Shown one piece after another: positions 1-10,100 of a stretch of 64,000 nt of DNA; position 1 is the stretch's first letter, and each line of letters starts with the position of its first letter. The notes beneath the pieces were generated by a model that saw nothing but the letters and a program-made list of their open reading frames with translations, ran no database searches and was not told the DNA's origin. The stretch spans positions 5,126 to 69,125 of the forward strand of contig DBYS01000008.1 in the NCBI GenBank assembly GCA_002310195.1. Direction: 5' to 3'. Source of the stretch: Bacteroidales bacterium UBA1180 (GTDB taxonomy: Bacteria; Bacteroidota; Bacteroidia; Bacteroidales; Paludibacteraceae). Both the position numbers and the translations under genes were made by a program.

Positions 1-583
1 GGCTGGCGAAGTACGACTCCTGCCGCCACAGCACGCGGAGGATAAGATTGCGCTCAACGGTCTGGTTGGCGTTACGGCACAGGATGAGCAGCAGATCGCT
101 CTCGCGTGCGGAGAGATGGGTATTGCCGAGCATCTGGCGAACGGAGTCGAAATGTACGCCGTTGCCCAGGTCGAACTCGACCTCGGTGTTCTTGCGGCCG
201 ATCTGGCAACGCCGCATGATAGCGCGGATCTTGCACAGGAGTATATCCATCGGGCAGGGCTTGAGCAGATAATCGTCGCAACCGAGGTTATAGGCGCGCA
301 CCACATCCTCCACCGCCTTGCGTTCGGTGAGGAACATCACGGGCACATCGCTGCCGGTCTTGCGGATCTGCTCGAGCATCTCAAAGCCGTTGGTTTGCGG
401 CATATTGATATCGAGCAGGCAGAGGTCGTAATGACGCTGCCGGAAGCTGTTGAGTCCCTCGCTGCCATCATGGCAGAGGTCCACCTCGAAGTTCAGCCTG
501 CGCAGAAAATCCGCGAGCAGGGAGCTGAACGATACATCGTCCTCACAAATCAGTATTCGTACTTGTTCTTCAAGAGATATCAT
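1..583 (-). CDS. OmpR/PhoB-type response regulator (3' end outside window)
   Basis: DNA-binding response regulator of a two-component system. Read on the minus strand from ATG at 583, the first 194 residues are in the window. The receiver domain (about 5-120) shows the acidic pocket E14-D15-D16, the phospho-acceptor D58 (in LLDINMPQ), the switch T86 and the conserved K108 (in LLKP). A winged-helix output domain starts near residue 135 (LSARESDLLLILCRNANQTV) and is cut by the window edge. It follows the membrane-protein gene at 597-1517 by 13 bp, so it is probably the same transcript; no sensor kinase lies upstream in the window, so its partner is unknown. It resembles the RprY type of Bacteroides. 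Confidence 0.9.
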   Translation of the reverse strand, partial: MISLEEQVRILICEDDVSFSSLLADFLRRLNFEVDLCHDGSEGLNSFRQRHYDLCLLDINMPQTNGFEMLEQIRKTGSDVPVMFLTERKAVEDVVRAYNLGCDDYLLKPCPMDILLCKIRAIMRRCQIGRKNTEVEFDLGNGVHFDSVRQMLGNTHLSARESDLLLILCRNANQTVERNLILRVLWRQESYFAS

Positions 584-596
584 GTGCGGTATATGG

Positions 597-1517
597 TTAT
601 AAGCTCAGTACGAGCCAGAGGTAAAGTGCAACATTGCCGGCCAAGTATGCGATGAACGTGATGCCACGCACCTCGCTCTGCTTCTGCAGCAGGAAGATGC
701 TCGTTACGGCCGAGAGTGTGAACGGCAACATCGACCAGCTGTCGGGTTCGACCGTGGTGAACAGTATCAGCGGCGCGGTGAGCAAGCCCCACATCACCAC
801 ATGGTAGAGCAGCATGCGCGTGCTGACCAGATCGTACGAACTGCGGCGGAACGTAAAGCCGGCAATAACAAGGAACGCGACCATCATCACCGCCACCGAG
901 CAGCTCATGCACAGCGGCATCAGGTCTGTCAGCCACTCGCGGTCGAACAGCACGCTGAAGTTCCAGCCCTCTGCCCAACCGAGGTACATCGCCAGCGTGT
1001 AGTAGATCGCTACGAGCACCACCGCCAGCACCGATGCCAGGACCGTGCGCAGCGTGAACAGACCCTGCAGCAGCACGACGATCCAGATCAGCGGTATGCA
1101 CCACAGTGCATCGGGCAAGACCAGAGTGGCAAGGCAGAGCAGGATAGTGACGAAGAACACGAGGCCGTTGGGCTCATGGCTGTCGGTCATATCCCGCGTG
1201 GAGTAGAGGAAGAACAGCAGGATGCCGATCACCAGTTGCGGGTGCCAGTGCAGGCGCAGGTACGGATAGACCGCCACCGCCACTATATACAGCACCGCCG
1301 GCAGGAGCGTGAAGTGCGCGGTAGCCTTGGCGCGGTAGAGCGTCATGCACAGCAGCACGGCGCAGGATGTGGCCAGGATCTGCGTGACCATGAGCGATCG
1401 CCACAGCTCCGGCATACGGATATAATCCACCGTCCACATAGCCAATGCGCATACCGACAGCAGCAGGGCTGTCAGTAGGGGCATCTGGGTTATATGGCGA
1501 AGGAAATACTTCATCAT
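597..1517 (-). CDS. Multi-pass inner-membrane protein, function unknown
   Basis: A 306-residue protein, almost entirely hydrophobic, with roughly eight to nine predicted membrane segments (for example LLTALLLSVCALAMW near the N-terminus and a final pair ending in ALYLWLVLSL). I recognise no catalytic motif. The start overlaps the stop of the M3 peptidase gene by 4 bp, which suggests translational coupling, and the response regulator follows closely. Such membrane proteins of unknown role are common in Bacteroidales envelope operons; no function is assigned. Confidence 0.8.
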   Translation of the reverse strand: MMKYFLRHITQMPLLTALLLSVCALAMWTVDYIRMPELWRSLMVTQILATSCAVLLCMTLYRAKATAHFTLLPAVLYIVAVAVYPYLRLHWHPQLVIGILLFFLYSTRDMTDSHEPNGLVFFVTILLCLATLVLPDALWCIPLIWIVVLLQGLFTLRTVLASVLAVVLVAIYYTLAMYLGWAEGWNFSVLFDREWLTDLMPLCMSCSVAVMMVAFLVIAGFTFRRSSYDLVSTRMLLYHVVMWGLLTAPLILFTTVEPDSWSMLPFTLSAVTSIFLLQKQSEVRGITFIAYLAGNVALYLWLVLSL

Positions 1518-3652
1518 TCAATAAATCCCTTGCGGCGGAGCAGGTACTGCGGGTCGGCGGGTTTGCCGCGGAACTCGAGGTAGAGCTCCTGTGCGTCGCG
1601 TGTGCCGCCCTGCTCAAGCAGGTGACGGAAACGTGCGGCGGTCTCGGGTTCGAACAGGTTGCCCGTCTCCTTGAATGCAGCAAACGCATCAGCATCGAGC
1701 ACGGCCGACCAGGTATAGCTGTAGTAGCCTGCCTCGTAACCGGTGGTGAAGATGTGGTTGTAGAACGTAGGACGGTAGCGAACGATGATCTCGGGGATCA
1801 TACCCATCTTGCTGAGGCTCTGCTGCTCAAAGGCATTGACGTCGAGGTTGTCGGCAGTGGTGAGCTCGTGGAAATCCATGTCGAGGATTGATGCCGACAG
1901 GAGCTCGGTGGTCACAAAGCCCTGGTTGAACTTGCCAGCAGCGTTGATCTTGGCAATCAGCTCATCGGGGATCACCTCGCCGGTCTGGTAGTGGAACGCG
2001 TAGGTCTTGAGCACCTCGGGCTCGTAAGCATAGTTCTCCATGAACTGCGAAGGCAGCTCCACGAAGTCGCGCGGGGTGTTCGTTCCGCTCAGGCTCTTGT
2101 AGTGCGCGCGGCTGAGAAGCCCGTGCAGGGCGTGACCGAACTCGTGGAACAGAGTCTCCACATCGTCCATCGACAGCAGCGACGGGTTGCCGGCCGCGGG
2201 TTTGTTGAAGTTACCCACATTGATGATCACGGGACGATGATCCACACCCTCGTCGTCGATAAACTGCGGCAGGATCTGGTTCATCCATGCACCCGGACGC
2301 TTGCCAGCACGGGGGAAGTAGTCGGTGTAGAGGATACCTATGAGTTCGCCTTCGGCATCGGTGACCTTGAACACCTCCACCTCGGGGTTGTAAACCGGCA
2401 TATCGGTGAGCGGTTCGAACTGCAGGCCGTAGAGCTTAGTAGCCACGCCGAACGCGCCGCGACGCACGTTGCCCAGCTCGAAGTAAGGCTTGATCTCCTC
2501 CTCGTCGAGGGCATACTTGGCTTTGCGCAGCTTCTCGGCATAGAACCACCAATCCCAGGGCTGCAAAGACCCCTCCTCAGTCCTCCCCTCAGAAAGGGAG
2601 GAAGTAATTACCTTTCCGGAGCGGATATCCTCATCCAATAATTTCTGCAGTTCGGCTGCTTCGCGTTTGGCAGCAGCAAGCGACGGCGCCCAGACCGACT
2701 GCAGGAACGCATCGACGGTCTTGCTATCCTTGGCCATGCAATCCTTGAGGATATAGTCGGCAGGGTTGTCGTAGCCGAAGAGCTTGGCGCGCTCGATACG
2801 CAGTTGCATCTCGCGGATGATCACGGCTTTGTTGTCGTTGTCGTTGTCATGATTGCCGCGTGTAGTATAATCCATCAGCAGCTGGCGGCGCAGTTCGCGG
2901 TTCTCGCAGTACTGGAGCACCGGCGTGAACGATGTGCGCTTGGGCGTGAACAGCCACTCGCCCGGATGACCGGCAGCTTCAGCCTCCTCAGCGGCAGCAG
3001 CCTTGGCGCTCTCGGGCAGGCCCTTGAGCTCCTCCTCGTTGGTGATGAAACGCTGGCAGTTGTTGGTCTCGGTCACTACGTTCTTGCCGAACTGCAGGGA
3101 GAGCAGACCGAGCTCCTCGTTGATGGCTTTCAGGCGCTCCTTTTTGTCAGTAGGGAGATTGGCGCCGTTGTCGGCGAAGCTCTTGTAGGTCTCGGTGAGC
3201 AGACGCATCTGTTCGGGCATGAGACCCCAACCGTCACGATGGTCATACACATCCTTGACGCGGGCAAAGAGTGCATCGTTGAGGATGATCGACGACGAGA
3301 GCTCCGAGAGCATCGGGCTGACCTTCTCGGCGATAGCGTCCATCTCATCGTTGCCGTCGGCCTCAAGCACATTGAAGAACACGCCGCACACACGGTCGAG
3401 CAGCAGACCGCTGCGGTCGAGGGCGACGATAGTGTTCTCAAAGGTAGGGATCTCGCCGCTGTTGACGATAGCGTCGATCTCGGCTTTGTTCTGACGAATA
3501 GCCTCCTCGAAGGCAGGCAGGTAATGCTCCGTCTTCACTTGGTCAAACGCCGGCACGCCGTACGGGGTCTCGGGTTGAACAAGCAGAGGGTTAGCAGTGT
3601 TGCAAGCAAGTAGTGTCATTGCGATTGCAGGTAAGATAAGTGATTTTTTCAT
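1514..3652 (-). CDS. dcp: M3-family zinc metallopeptidase (peptidyl-dipeptidase Dcp type), lipoprotein
   Basis: A 712-residue thimet-oligopeptidase-family peptidase that would cut short peptides, as Dcp removes C-terminal dipeptides. The zinc site HEFGH is at about residues 503-507 (in ETLFHEFGHALHGLLSR). The N-terminus MKKSLILPAIAMTLLAC is a lipoprotein signal peptide with a lipobox Cys, so it probably acts in the periplasm rather than the cytoplasm. About residues 345-362 (SGKVITSSLSEGRTEEGS) come from a GC-rich palindromic insert at 2,568-2,612 that breaks an otherwise conserved stretch before QPWDWW. It follows the AsmA-like gene by 2 bp. Confidence 0.9.
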   Translation of the reverse strand: MKKSLILPAIAMTLLACNTANPLLVQPETPYGVPAFDQVKTEHYLPAFEEAIRQNKAEIDAIVNSGEIPTFENTIVALDRSGLLLDRVCGVFFNVLEADGNDEMDAIAEKVSPMLSELSSSIILNDALFARVKDVYDHRDGWGLMPEQMRLLTETYKSFADNGANLPTDKKERLKAINEELGLLSLQFGKNVVTETNNCQRFITNEEELKGLPESAKAAAAEEAEAAGHPGEWLFTPKRTSFTPVLQYCENRELRRQLLMDYTTRGNHDNDNDNKAVIIREMQLRIERAKLFGYDNPADYILKDCMAKDSKTVDAFLQSVWAPSLAAAKREAAELQKLLDEDIRSGKVITSSLSEGRTEEGSLQPWDWWFYAEKLRKAKYALDEEEIKPYFELGNVRRGAFGVATKLYGLQFEPLTDMPVYNPEVEVFKVTDAEGELIGILYTDYFPRAGKRPGAWMNQILPQFIDDEGVDHRPVIINVGNFNKPAAGNPSLLSMDDVETLFHEFGHALHGLLSRAHYKSLSGTNTPRDFVELPSQFMENYAYEPEVLKTYAFHYQTGEVIPDELIAKINAAGKFNQGFVTTELLSASILDMDFHELTTADNLDVNAFEQQSLSKMGMIPEIIVRYRPTFYNHIFTTGYEAGYYSYTWSAVLDADAFAAFKETGNLFEPETAARFRHLLEQGGTRDAQELYLEFRGKPADPQYLLRRKGFIE
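2568..2612. repeat. GC-rich palindromic insert inside dcp
   Basis: About 45 bp containing CTCCTCAG TCCTCCCCTCAG AAAGGGAGG with inverted arms CTCCC/GGGAG. It is read through in frame as about 15-18 extra residues in the M3 peptidase. Similar short CCTCCC...GGGAGG elements are scattered through Bacteroidota genomes in my recollection; the exact borders are uncertain. Confidence 0.55.
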
Positions 3653-3654
3653 AA

Positions 3655-6600
3655 TTATTTGATTCTAACATTTTTCTCCATCGATTGTTTGATGCGCTGC
3701 CGCAGTTCCTGCGACTGGGTGTCGGCCTTCTGCCACCAGTGCGGCCGGAAATCCTGTGCGAACTTGCACTTGGCGAGTTTGATCTTCAGATCATCCAATG
3801 TACCGCTGACGTTCACGCCGAGATAGATCGGGCTGAGGACGTTGATATCGTAGTCGAAGGTCATGTTGGTATTATGCCGTCCGCCGAGGGCAACCATGTA
3901 ATTGTCCATCTGCACGCAGAGCGGATAGACATCGATCTCGTTTTTGTACACAGTGATCTCGGCATTGAGTGAGTCGATGCGGTTCTCGGTCTTCTTGTTG
4001 AACATCAGCAGCTTGCTGATCGTGCTGAACGTCTCGCCGTCAAGCACCACCAGATCCTTGCCGGTGAGCGATGCAGCACCGCGCAGGGTGCTCATCTTCG
4101 GCTTGTACTGGCCGTTGAGGTAGGTCTCTGCCGCGAGGTGGAACTCCGCTGCACCCTTGAAGCTGCTGAGCATAGGCATCATCTGTTCCAGATCGGGGAT
4201 CATAGAGAGCAACTCGTCGATATCGACATCGATCATGTGGTAATCCATGCCGAGGTACAGGTGGTTCTTGCGCGGCGTGCGGTACATAGCCGTGAGTTGC
4301 AATCGCGCTGCCTTGCATACAAAACCTACCTCGTCGAGGATCAGCGTGCCGTTGTTGACATAGATGCCGCCCTTCAGATCCTTGGCGTTCTGATTGAACA
4401 CATCGACGTCGCGCATGTGGGTATGCAGCGCCAGGTTGATATCGTTGGGCACGAGGAACGGCTTCTTTTGCGAAGCTTCGCCTGCTGATGCCGTTTCGGC
4501 TGTTTGTGAGGCTTCGTTTGCCTGAGTGCTTTCGGCTGTTGCGGTCTCCTCGCTGCCCTCGTCATCGCTGAACCACTCCATGATCTGGTTGATGTCGCAG
4601 TGGTCGGATACGATGCTCAGGTCGCCCTCAAGGATCGTGTCGTGGCGGAACCATTTGCCTATGTTATGCACATACCCCTTGAGGTTCAGATCCGAACGTC
4701 CGAGCTCGATGCGCGAGTTGTCGATGGTCATGTCGCGGTTGGAGTAACTGAACTCGATCGACGGTATGATCACCGGTTCGGGTAGTCGTTCGGGCAGCCG
4801 CACCTCGCCGCGCTTGAGGTCGATCTTCAGCTTCGGGTTCCACTGCAGCAGGAGGTTCTTACCCTTGGCGTTGTACCGTGCTGCGGCTTCGAGTGCGAGT
4901 GACGACGATTTGGCAGCCAGTTCGTTGCCCATCGCGGCATTAAGATCCTTGGTGTTGAGCTTGGCTTTCAGGCGCGGGGCGGATTTGTCTTTCCGTCCGC
5001 CGCTGACCGAAGCCTCGAGGTTAGTGGCCTTGAGGTCAGCCGAAATGTCCTTGAAGAACCCGTCGAGCGCCTGGCAGTCGAGCTTGGCTTGCAGCACGGG
5101 CATGACGGTAGTGTCCTTGGTGTTGTACTCGGCGTAGGCGCTGAGCTTCGGAGCGTCGATCGTGCCGCCCATGGAGTCCATCTTGACCTCAATAGGCTTG
5201 TCGGACTGCAGCGCTATAGCGGCGTAGAGCACAGGATCTTTCGACAGCACATTGCCTGCCTCCAATTGGATGGCCGACTTCTGCAGCTTGGCCATGAGCG
5301 GCGTAGCCATCGAGAAGTCCACACCGTCGGTATTGAGATCGATGCGTGCCCAACCCACTTTCGGCTTGCTCGGCGCAGCGTTAGGTATCTGCACGATGGC
5401 ATGCGTCTTGCCCAGATCGGCAACCATCTGATCCATTGCGTAGTGGATATCCGTGAGATTGAGGTCGGCACCTATCTTGCCCTTGTGCAGGTTCATGCCG
5501 GTGAGATCCGACAGGCGTATCCTGGCGTCAGCCAGACCCTTGGCGCGGCCGGTGAGTTTCATCTTCTTAGGCAGGAAGGTCTTGAAGTCCGGCAGATTGG
5601 CGTCGAGCTTGAGATCGGCATCGATGAGCATATCCGTAGCGAGGTCGCTGATGCTGCCTTTCAGTTCGAGTTCGGATTTCCATAGGTCGGCGTGGAGCTT
5701 ATGGATCGTCACGTCCGGCAGCTGCTTCTCGGCGATCTTGCCCTTGGCGGTGGCGTCGAGCTCGATGTCGCCGCTGAGATTATAGCTGTCGATCGCCTTG
5801 GTGAACCGCTTGGGTACGAGTGCCAGCAGCGGCTCGATCGCCCATTCGCCCGTAGTGAGGCGCACGTCGAGATCGATATCGTCACCGAGGGTCACCTCGC
5901 CGGCCAGCGTGAGCTCGAACTCATTGATGCCGAGCTTGGCACGATCGAAGGCGAAGTGCATGTCATCGAGGTTAGCCGCCATCGGCGCGTCGAGCGCGAG
6001 ACGGATATTCTCGGCATAGGTCTCGCCCTTGAGCGTAGCACATACATCGCGGGCATCAAGGGTGATGGTCATGTCGTCCCACGAGGCGGCGCGTGCCGTA
6101 AGCGTAGTGGCACCGAGCGAAGCGTCGATCGTGTCGCGGGCATCAACGAAGGTGATGGCATTGGCTTGCAGGCGCAGACCGTCCACCTCGAGCGCCTTGA
6201 ACGGCAAAGAGAACGCTGTAGTGTCCTCCTCGGTCGTGTCGGGCGAAGTGACGAACAACGAGAGGTTGTTCGTTCCGTCGGGTGCGATGAAGAAGTTAAC
6301 CTGTGCGCCATCGAGTGTAGCCTCGTGGACGTGAAGGTTCTTGTGATTGATGAACTCCATCACATCGACCGTAGCTACCACGTGCTTGGCCTCCACAACG
6401 GTGTCGTTCTGCGCGCCCTGCATGGGGTTGATGAGCAGCAGCCCGTCGGCACGCAGACCGAAGCGCGGGAACGTGGAGAAGAACGTCAGATCCACCTCGC
6501 CTATCTCGTACTGGCAGGTAATGAACTTGCCGGCGGCCTCACGGGCAACGGGCGTCAGACGGGCAGGCGTGAACACCACGTACATCGCGATGCACACTAC

Positions 6601-6660
6601 CAGCACAACTGTCAGCACTATGCCGAGCAGCGTCCAGCCGATAATCTTGAGCGCTTTCAT
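3655..6660 (-). CDS. AsmA-like envelope protein
   Basis: A 1,001-residue protein with one N-terminal membrane anchor (IIGWTLLGIVLTVVLVVCIAMYVV) followed by a long periplasmic, beta-rich region. The opening AREAAGKFITCQYEIGEVDLTFFSTFPRFGLRADGL pattern is typical of AsmA family N-termini, where a short signature FPxFGL follows the anchor. AsmA/TamB/YhdP relatives form bridge-like proteins thought to carry phospholipids between inner and outer membranes; that role is inferred for this one. A low-complexity stretch near residues 700-725 is rich in E, T, A and S. Its start overlaps the stop of the lipoprotein gene before it by 4 bp. Confidence 0.85.
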   Translation of the reverse strand: MKALKIIGWTLLGIVLTVVLVVCIAMYVVFTPARLTPVAREAAGKFITCQYEIGEVDLTFFSTFPRFGLRADGLLLINPMQGAQNDTVVEAKHVVATVDVMEFINHKNLHVHEATLDGAQVNFFIAPDGTNNLSLFVTSPDTTEEDTTAFSLPFKALEVDGLRLQANAITFVDARDTIDASLGATTLTARAASWDDMTITLDARDVCATLKGETYAENIRLALDAPMAANLDDMHFAFDRAKLGINEFELTLAGEVTLGDDIDLDVRLTTGEWAIEPLLALVPKRFTKAIDSYNLSGDIELDATAKGKIAEKQLPDVTIHKLHADLWKSELELKGSISDLATDMLIDADLKLDANLPDFKTFLPKKMKLTGRAKGLADARIRLSDLTGMNLHKGKIGADLNLTDIHYAMDQMVADLGKTHAIVQIPNAAPSKPKVGWARIDLNTDGVDFSMATPLMAKLQKSAIQLEAGNVLSKDPVLYAAIALQSDKPIEVKMDSMGGTIDAPKLSAYAEYNTKDTTVMPVLQAKLDCQALDGFFKDISADLKATNLEASVSGGRKDKSAPRLKAKLNTKDLNAAMGNELAAKSSSLALEAAARYNAKGKNLLLQWNPKLKIDLKRGEVRLPERLPEPVIIPSIEFSYSNRDMTIDNSRIELGRSDLNLKGYVHNIGKWFRHDTILEGDLSIVSDHCDINQIMEWFSDDEGSEETATAESTQANEASQTAETASAGEASQKKPFLVPNDINLALHTHMRDVDVFNQNAKDLKGGIYVNNGTLILDEVGFVCKAARLQLTAMYRTPRKNHLYLGMDYHMIDVDIDELLSMIPDLEQMMPMLSSFKGAAEFHLAAETYLNGQYKPKMSTLRGAASLTGKDLVVLDGETFSTISKLLMFNKKTENRIDSLNAEITVYKNEIDVYPLCVQMDNYMVALGGRHNTNMTFDYDINVLSPIYLGVNVSGTLDDLKIKLAKCKFAQDFRPHWWQKADTQSQELRQRIKQSMEKNVRIK

Positions 6661-7121
6661 TTCGATTCAACTACTTTGGTGAAAGTATATTTCCAGTTAG
6701 GTCTGTCCTTCTCGTAATACTCCAGATTCCCATCGTTCAGTATGGATACGATGTAGATCTTCGGGATCTCCGCACCGCCATTGTCCATCAGGTGAATCTC
6801 TGTGAGGTCGCCGGTGGTTTTGAACTCATATTTGAACCAACCATTGCCCGGGAAACCCTGTTTCTCGCGCTGCTCGATAAGGAAATCCTCATAAGAACCC
6901 TCATCTTCCCACTCGTCGTCATTCCACTCACGACCATAGAGGTAACCGGCTTCATCTGATTGCTCGGTGGTGAAACGCACGTAATGTTCTGTGTTGTTCT
7001 CCAACCACAGACCTTGCAGGTCGGATAGTTTGAACTCCGGATTGTTGTTGCCGGGACCAAAACAACTGCTCAATGTGACACCGATAAGGGCACAGAGGGC
7101 AAGATAATAGAACTTTTTCAT
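6657..7121 (-). CDS. Small lipoprotein, function unknown
   Basis: The protein from ATG at 7121 has 154 residues and starts MKKFYYLALCALIGVTLSSC, a clear lipoprotein signal with lipobox Cys20. An in-frame ATG eight codons upstream (7145) would put charged residues before the signal peptide, so the later start is preferred. The rest is an acidic, beta-rich domain (LQGLWLENNTEHYVRF, ending WKYTFTKVVESK) of the lipocalin-like size seen in many Bacteroidales lipoproteins. It sits between ileS and the AsmA-like gene; no function is recognised. Confidence 0.75.
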   Translation of the reverse strand: MKKFYYLALCALIGVTLSSCFGPGNNNPEFKLSDLQGLWLENNTEHYVRFTTEQSDEAGYLYGREWNDDEWEDEGSYEDFLIEQREKQGFPGNGWFKYEFKTTGDLTEIHLMDNGGAEIPKIYIVSILNDGNLEYYEKDRPNWKYTFTKVVESK

Positions 7122-7136
7122 ATCTGTCGGTTTTGT

Positions 7137-7155
7137 ATCCGCCACGTTGGCGGAT
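7137..7155. terminator. Intercistronic hairpin between ileS and the lipoprotein gene
   Basis: Perfect 8-bp inverted repeat ATCCGCCA-CGT-TGGCGGAT. No clear U-tract follows on the minus strand, so it may be a processing or stability hairpin instead of a terminator. Two more hairpins with related arms lie at 27,319-27,337 and 35,710-35,725. Confidence 0.45.
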
Positions 7156-7158
7156 GGT

Positions 7159-10100
7159 TTATGCCTTGGTTATCTTTACTATCAAATCCATATCCTCGAT
7201 CGGCGTGCCGTCGCTGAGGCTGTCCACGAGGGTGATCGAGTTGGCAAGCACCTGCGATGCGATATACTCGCTGCAATGGTTGACGGCGTCGTTGATCGCA
7301 TCGCTGCGAACGATCTGCACGTTGATGCGGTCGGTTATCTCCAGTCCGCTGGACTTGCGCAGGTTCTGCAGACGGTTGATCAGTTCGCGGGCTATACCTT
7401 CCTCAATCAGTTCGGGCGTGAGTTCGATGTCGAGGGCGATGGTCAGCACGCCGTTGTTCACTACGAGCCAACCCGGCATATCTTCGGTCAGGATCTCCAC
7501 ATCCTCAGGGATGAGCTGATAGCTGACAGCTGATAACTGATAGCAGCCATTGGCTTCCATCTGCGCTATCTGCTCCTGGGTCATCGTGGCGATCTCGGCG
7601 GCCACGGCTTTCATCTGAGCCCCGACTTTCTTGCCGAGAACCTTGAACTGCGGTTTGATCTTCTTGACCAGTTTGACCTCGGACTTGTCGGCCGGCACGA
7701 TATCAAGCTCCTTGACATTCACCTCGGCGCGGATGAGATCCGCCACATGGTTCAGAGCTTGCAGCGTGGCATCATCCTGAACGGGGATAACGGCCTTCTG
7801 CAGCGGCTGGCGCACGTTCTTCTCGGCTTTCTTGCGCAGCGAGAGGATCATTGAGGTGGCTTGGTTAGCCAGGTACATCGAGCGCTCAAGATCAGCGTTG
7901 ATCATCGACTCGTCGGCTACCGGCCAATCGCTCAGGTGCACGCTTGTGCCTACAAGGTCGCGATAGAGCCGGTCGGCATAGAACGGTGCGTTCGGCGCCA
8001 TGAGCTGGGCGACGGTCTTGAGGCAGGCGTAGAGTGTATCGTACGCCGCCTGCTTGTCGGCATCCATCTCACCGCCCCAGAAACGCTTGCGGTTAAGGCG
8101 CACGTACCAGTTGCTCAGGTCATCCTGCACGAAGTCCGAGATAGCACGTCCTGCTTTCGTGGGCTCGTACGCATCATAAGCGGCTGTGACCTCCTTGATG
8201 AGGGAGTTGAGCTTGGAGAGGATCCAACGGTCGATCTCGGAATATGCCGCATGACTGCTGGCGCTGTCGGGCGACCAGTTGTCCACATTGGCATAGAGGG
8301 CAAAGAACGCGTAGGTGTTGTAGAGCGTGCCGAAGAACTTGCGGCGCACCTCGGCTACACCTTCGGGATCGAACTTGAGGTTATCCCACGGGGCGCTGTT
8401 GGTGAGCATGTACCAGCGTACGGCGTCGGCACCGTACTGATCCATCGCGCCGAAGGGATCGACGGCGTTGCCCAGACGCTTGGACATCTTGTTGCCGGCT
8501 TTGTCGAGCACCAGACCGTTGCTGATCACATTGCGGAACGCCACTTGGCTGTCGATCATCGTATGGATAGCGTGCAGGGTGAAGAACCATCCGCGAGTCT
8601 GATCCACACCTTCAGAGATGAAGTCCGCCGTGCGGGGCTTATCCTGATTCTCGAAGGGGTAGTGGTTCTGGGCATAAGGCATCGCGCCAGAGTCAAACCA
8701 AACGTCGATGAGGTCAAGTTCGCGACGCATCGGTTTGCCGCTCGGGGAAACGAGGATGATGCTGTCCACGTAGGGACGGTGGAGGTCGATGTTCGCGGGC
8801 GCGTAGTTGTCGGCGCTATAGTCGCCCACCTTGAAGTTCGGCCAGGGGTTGGCTGTCATGAAGCCTGCCTTGACGGACTTATCGATCTCGGTAAAGAGCT
8901 CCTCGATGCTACCGATGCAGAGTTCCTCTTGACCGTCCTCGGTGCGCCATATAGGTAGCGGAGTGCCCCAGTAACGCGAGCGGGAGAGGTTCCAGTCATT
9001 GAGGTTCTCGAGCCACTTGCCGAAACGGCCTGTGCCGGTGGATTCGGGTTGCCAGTTGATGGTCTGGTTTAGGGCAATCATCTCATCACGTGCAGCGGTG
9101 GAGCGAATGAACCACGAGTCGAGCGGATAATAGACGATCGGGGTGTCGGTGCGCCAGCAGTGCGGGTAGTTGTGCACATGCTTCTCGATCTTGAACACCA
9201 AGCCGGCCTGCTTCATGAGCATGCACAGACGGATGTCGATGTTCTCGGCCTTGAGAGCTTTCTGCTCGTCGTAGCGATTGTCGGTCCAGAAGTTAGCTTT
9301 GTCGTAAGCGTTCTTAACGAACTGTCCTGCCCAGACGTTGTACAGATCGGTGTTGACGAAGTCACGGACGAAGGTCTCGTGGAGCTCGTTGGTCAGCCAG
9401 TACTTACCCGTGAAATCGACCATCGGGCGTGTCTCGCCGTTGCGGGTGATGAGGTAGAGTGCAGGCACACCGGCAGCTTCGGCTACGCGCTTGTCGTCTG
9501 CACCGAAAGTAGGTGCGATATGCACGATACCTGTACCGTCCTCGGTAGTCACATATTCACCGCTGATCACCCGGAACGCGTCGGCGCTACGGTCGGTGAT
9601 GAGGTCCTGCTCCTTGTTGTAATCAACAGGTTTGACCCACGGGAAGAGCTGTGCGTAGTGCAGGCCTACAAGGTCGGTGCCTTTGAAGCGTGCGAGGATC
9701 TCGGGGGCTTCGCCGAGCTCTTTGCTATATGCCGCAAGACGTGCTTCGGCGAGGATATAAACGGCCTCTTGCTCGGTGTAGGGGTTTTGCCCTTTGACAG
9801 CTATGTAGTCAATCTTCGGACCGACGCAGAGCGCGGTGTTCGAAGGCAGGGTCCACGGGGTGGTTGTCCAAGCGAGGAAGAAGACCGGCAGATCGCTCTT
9901 GATGAGCGGACAATTGTCAACCAGGGCGAATTGCGCGGTGCAGGTGGTATCCTTGACATCACGGTAGCAGCCGGGTTGGTTGAGCTCGTGGGAACTGAGT
10001 CCCGTGCCGGCCATCGGCGAATAGGGCTGGATGGTGTAGCCCTTGTACAGGAAGCCTTTCTTGTATAGCTCCTTGAGCAAGTACCAGAGGGTCTCGATAT

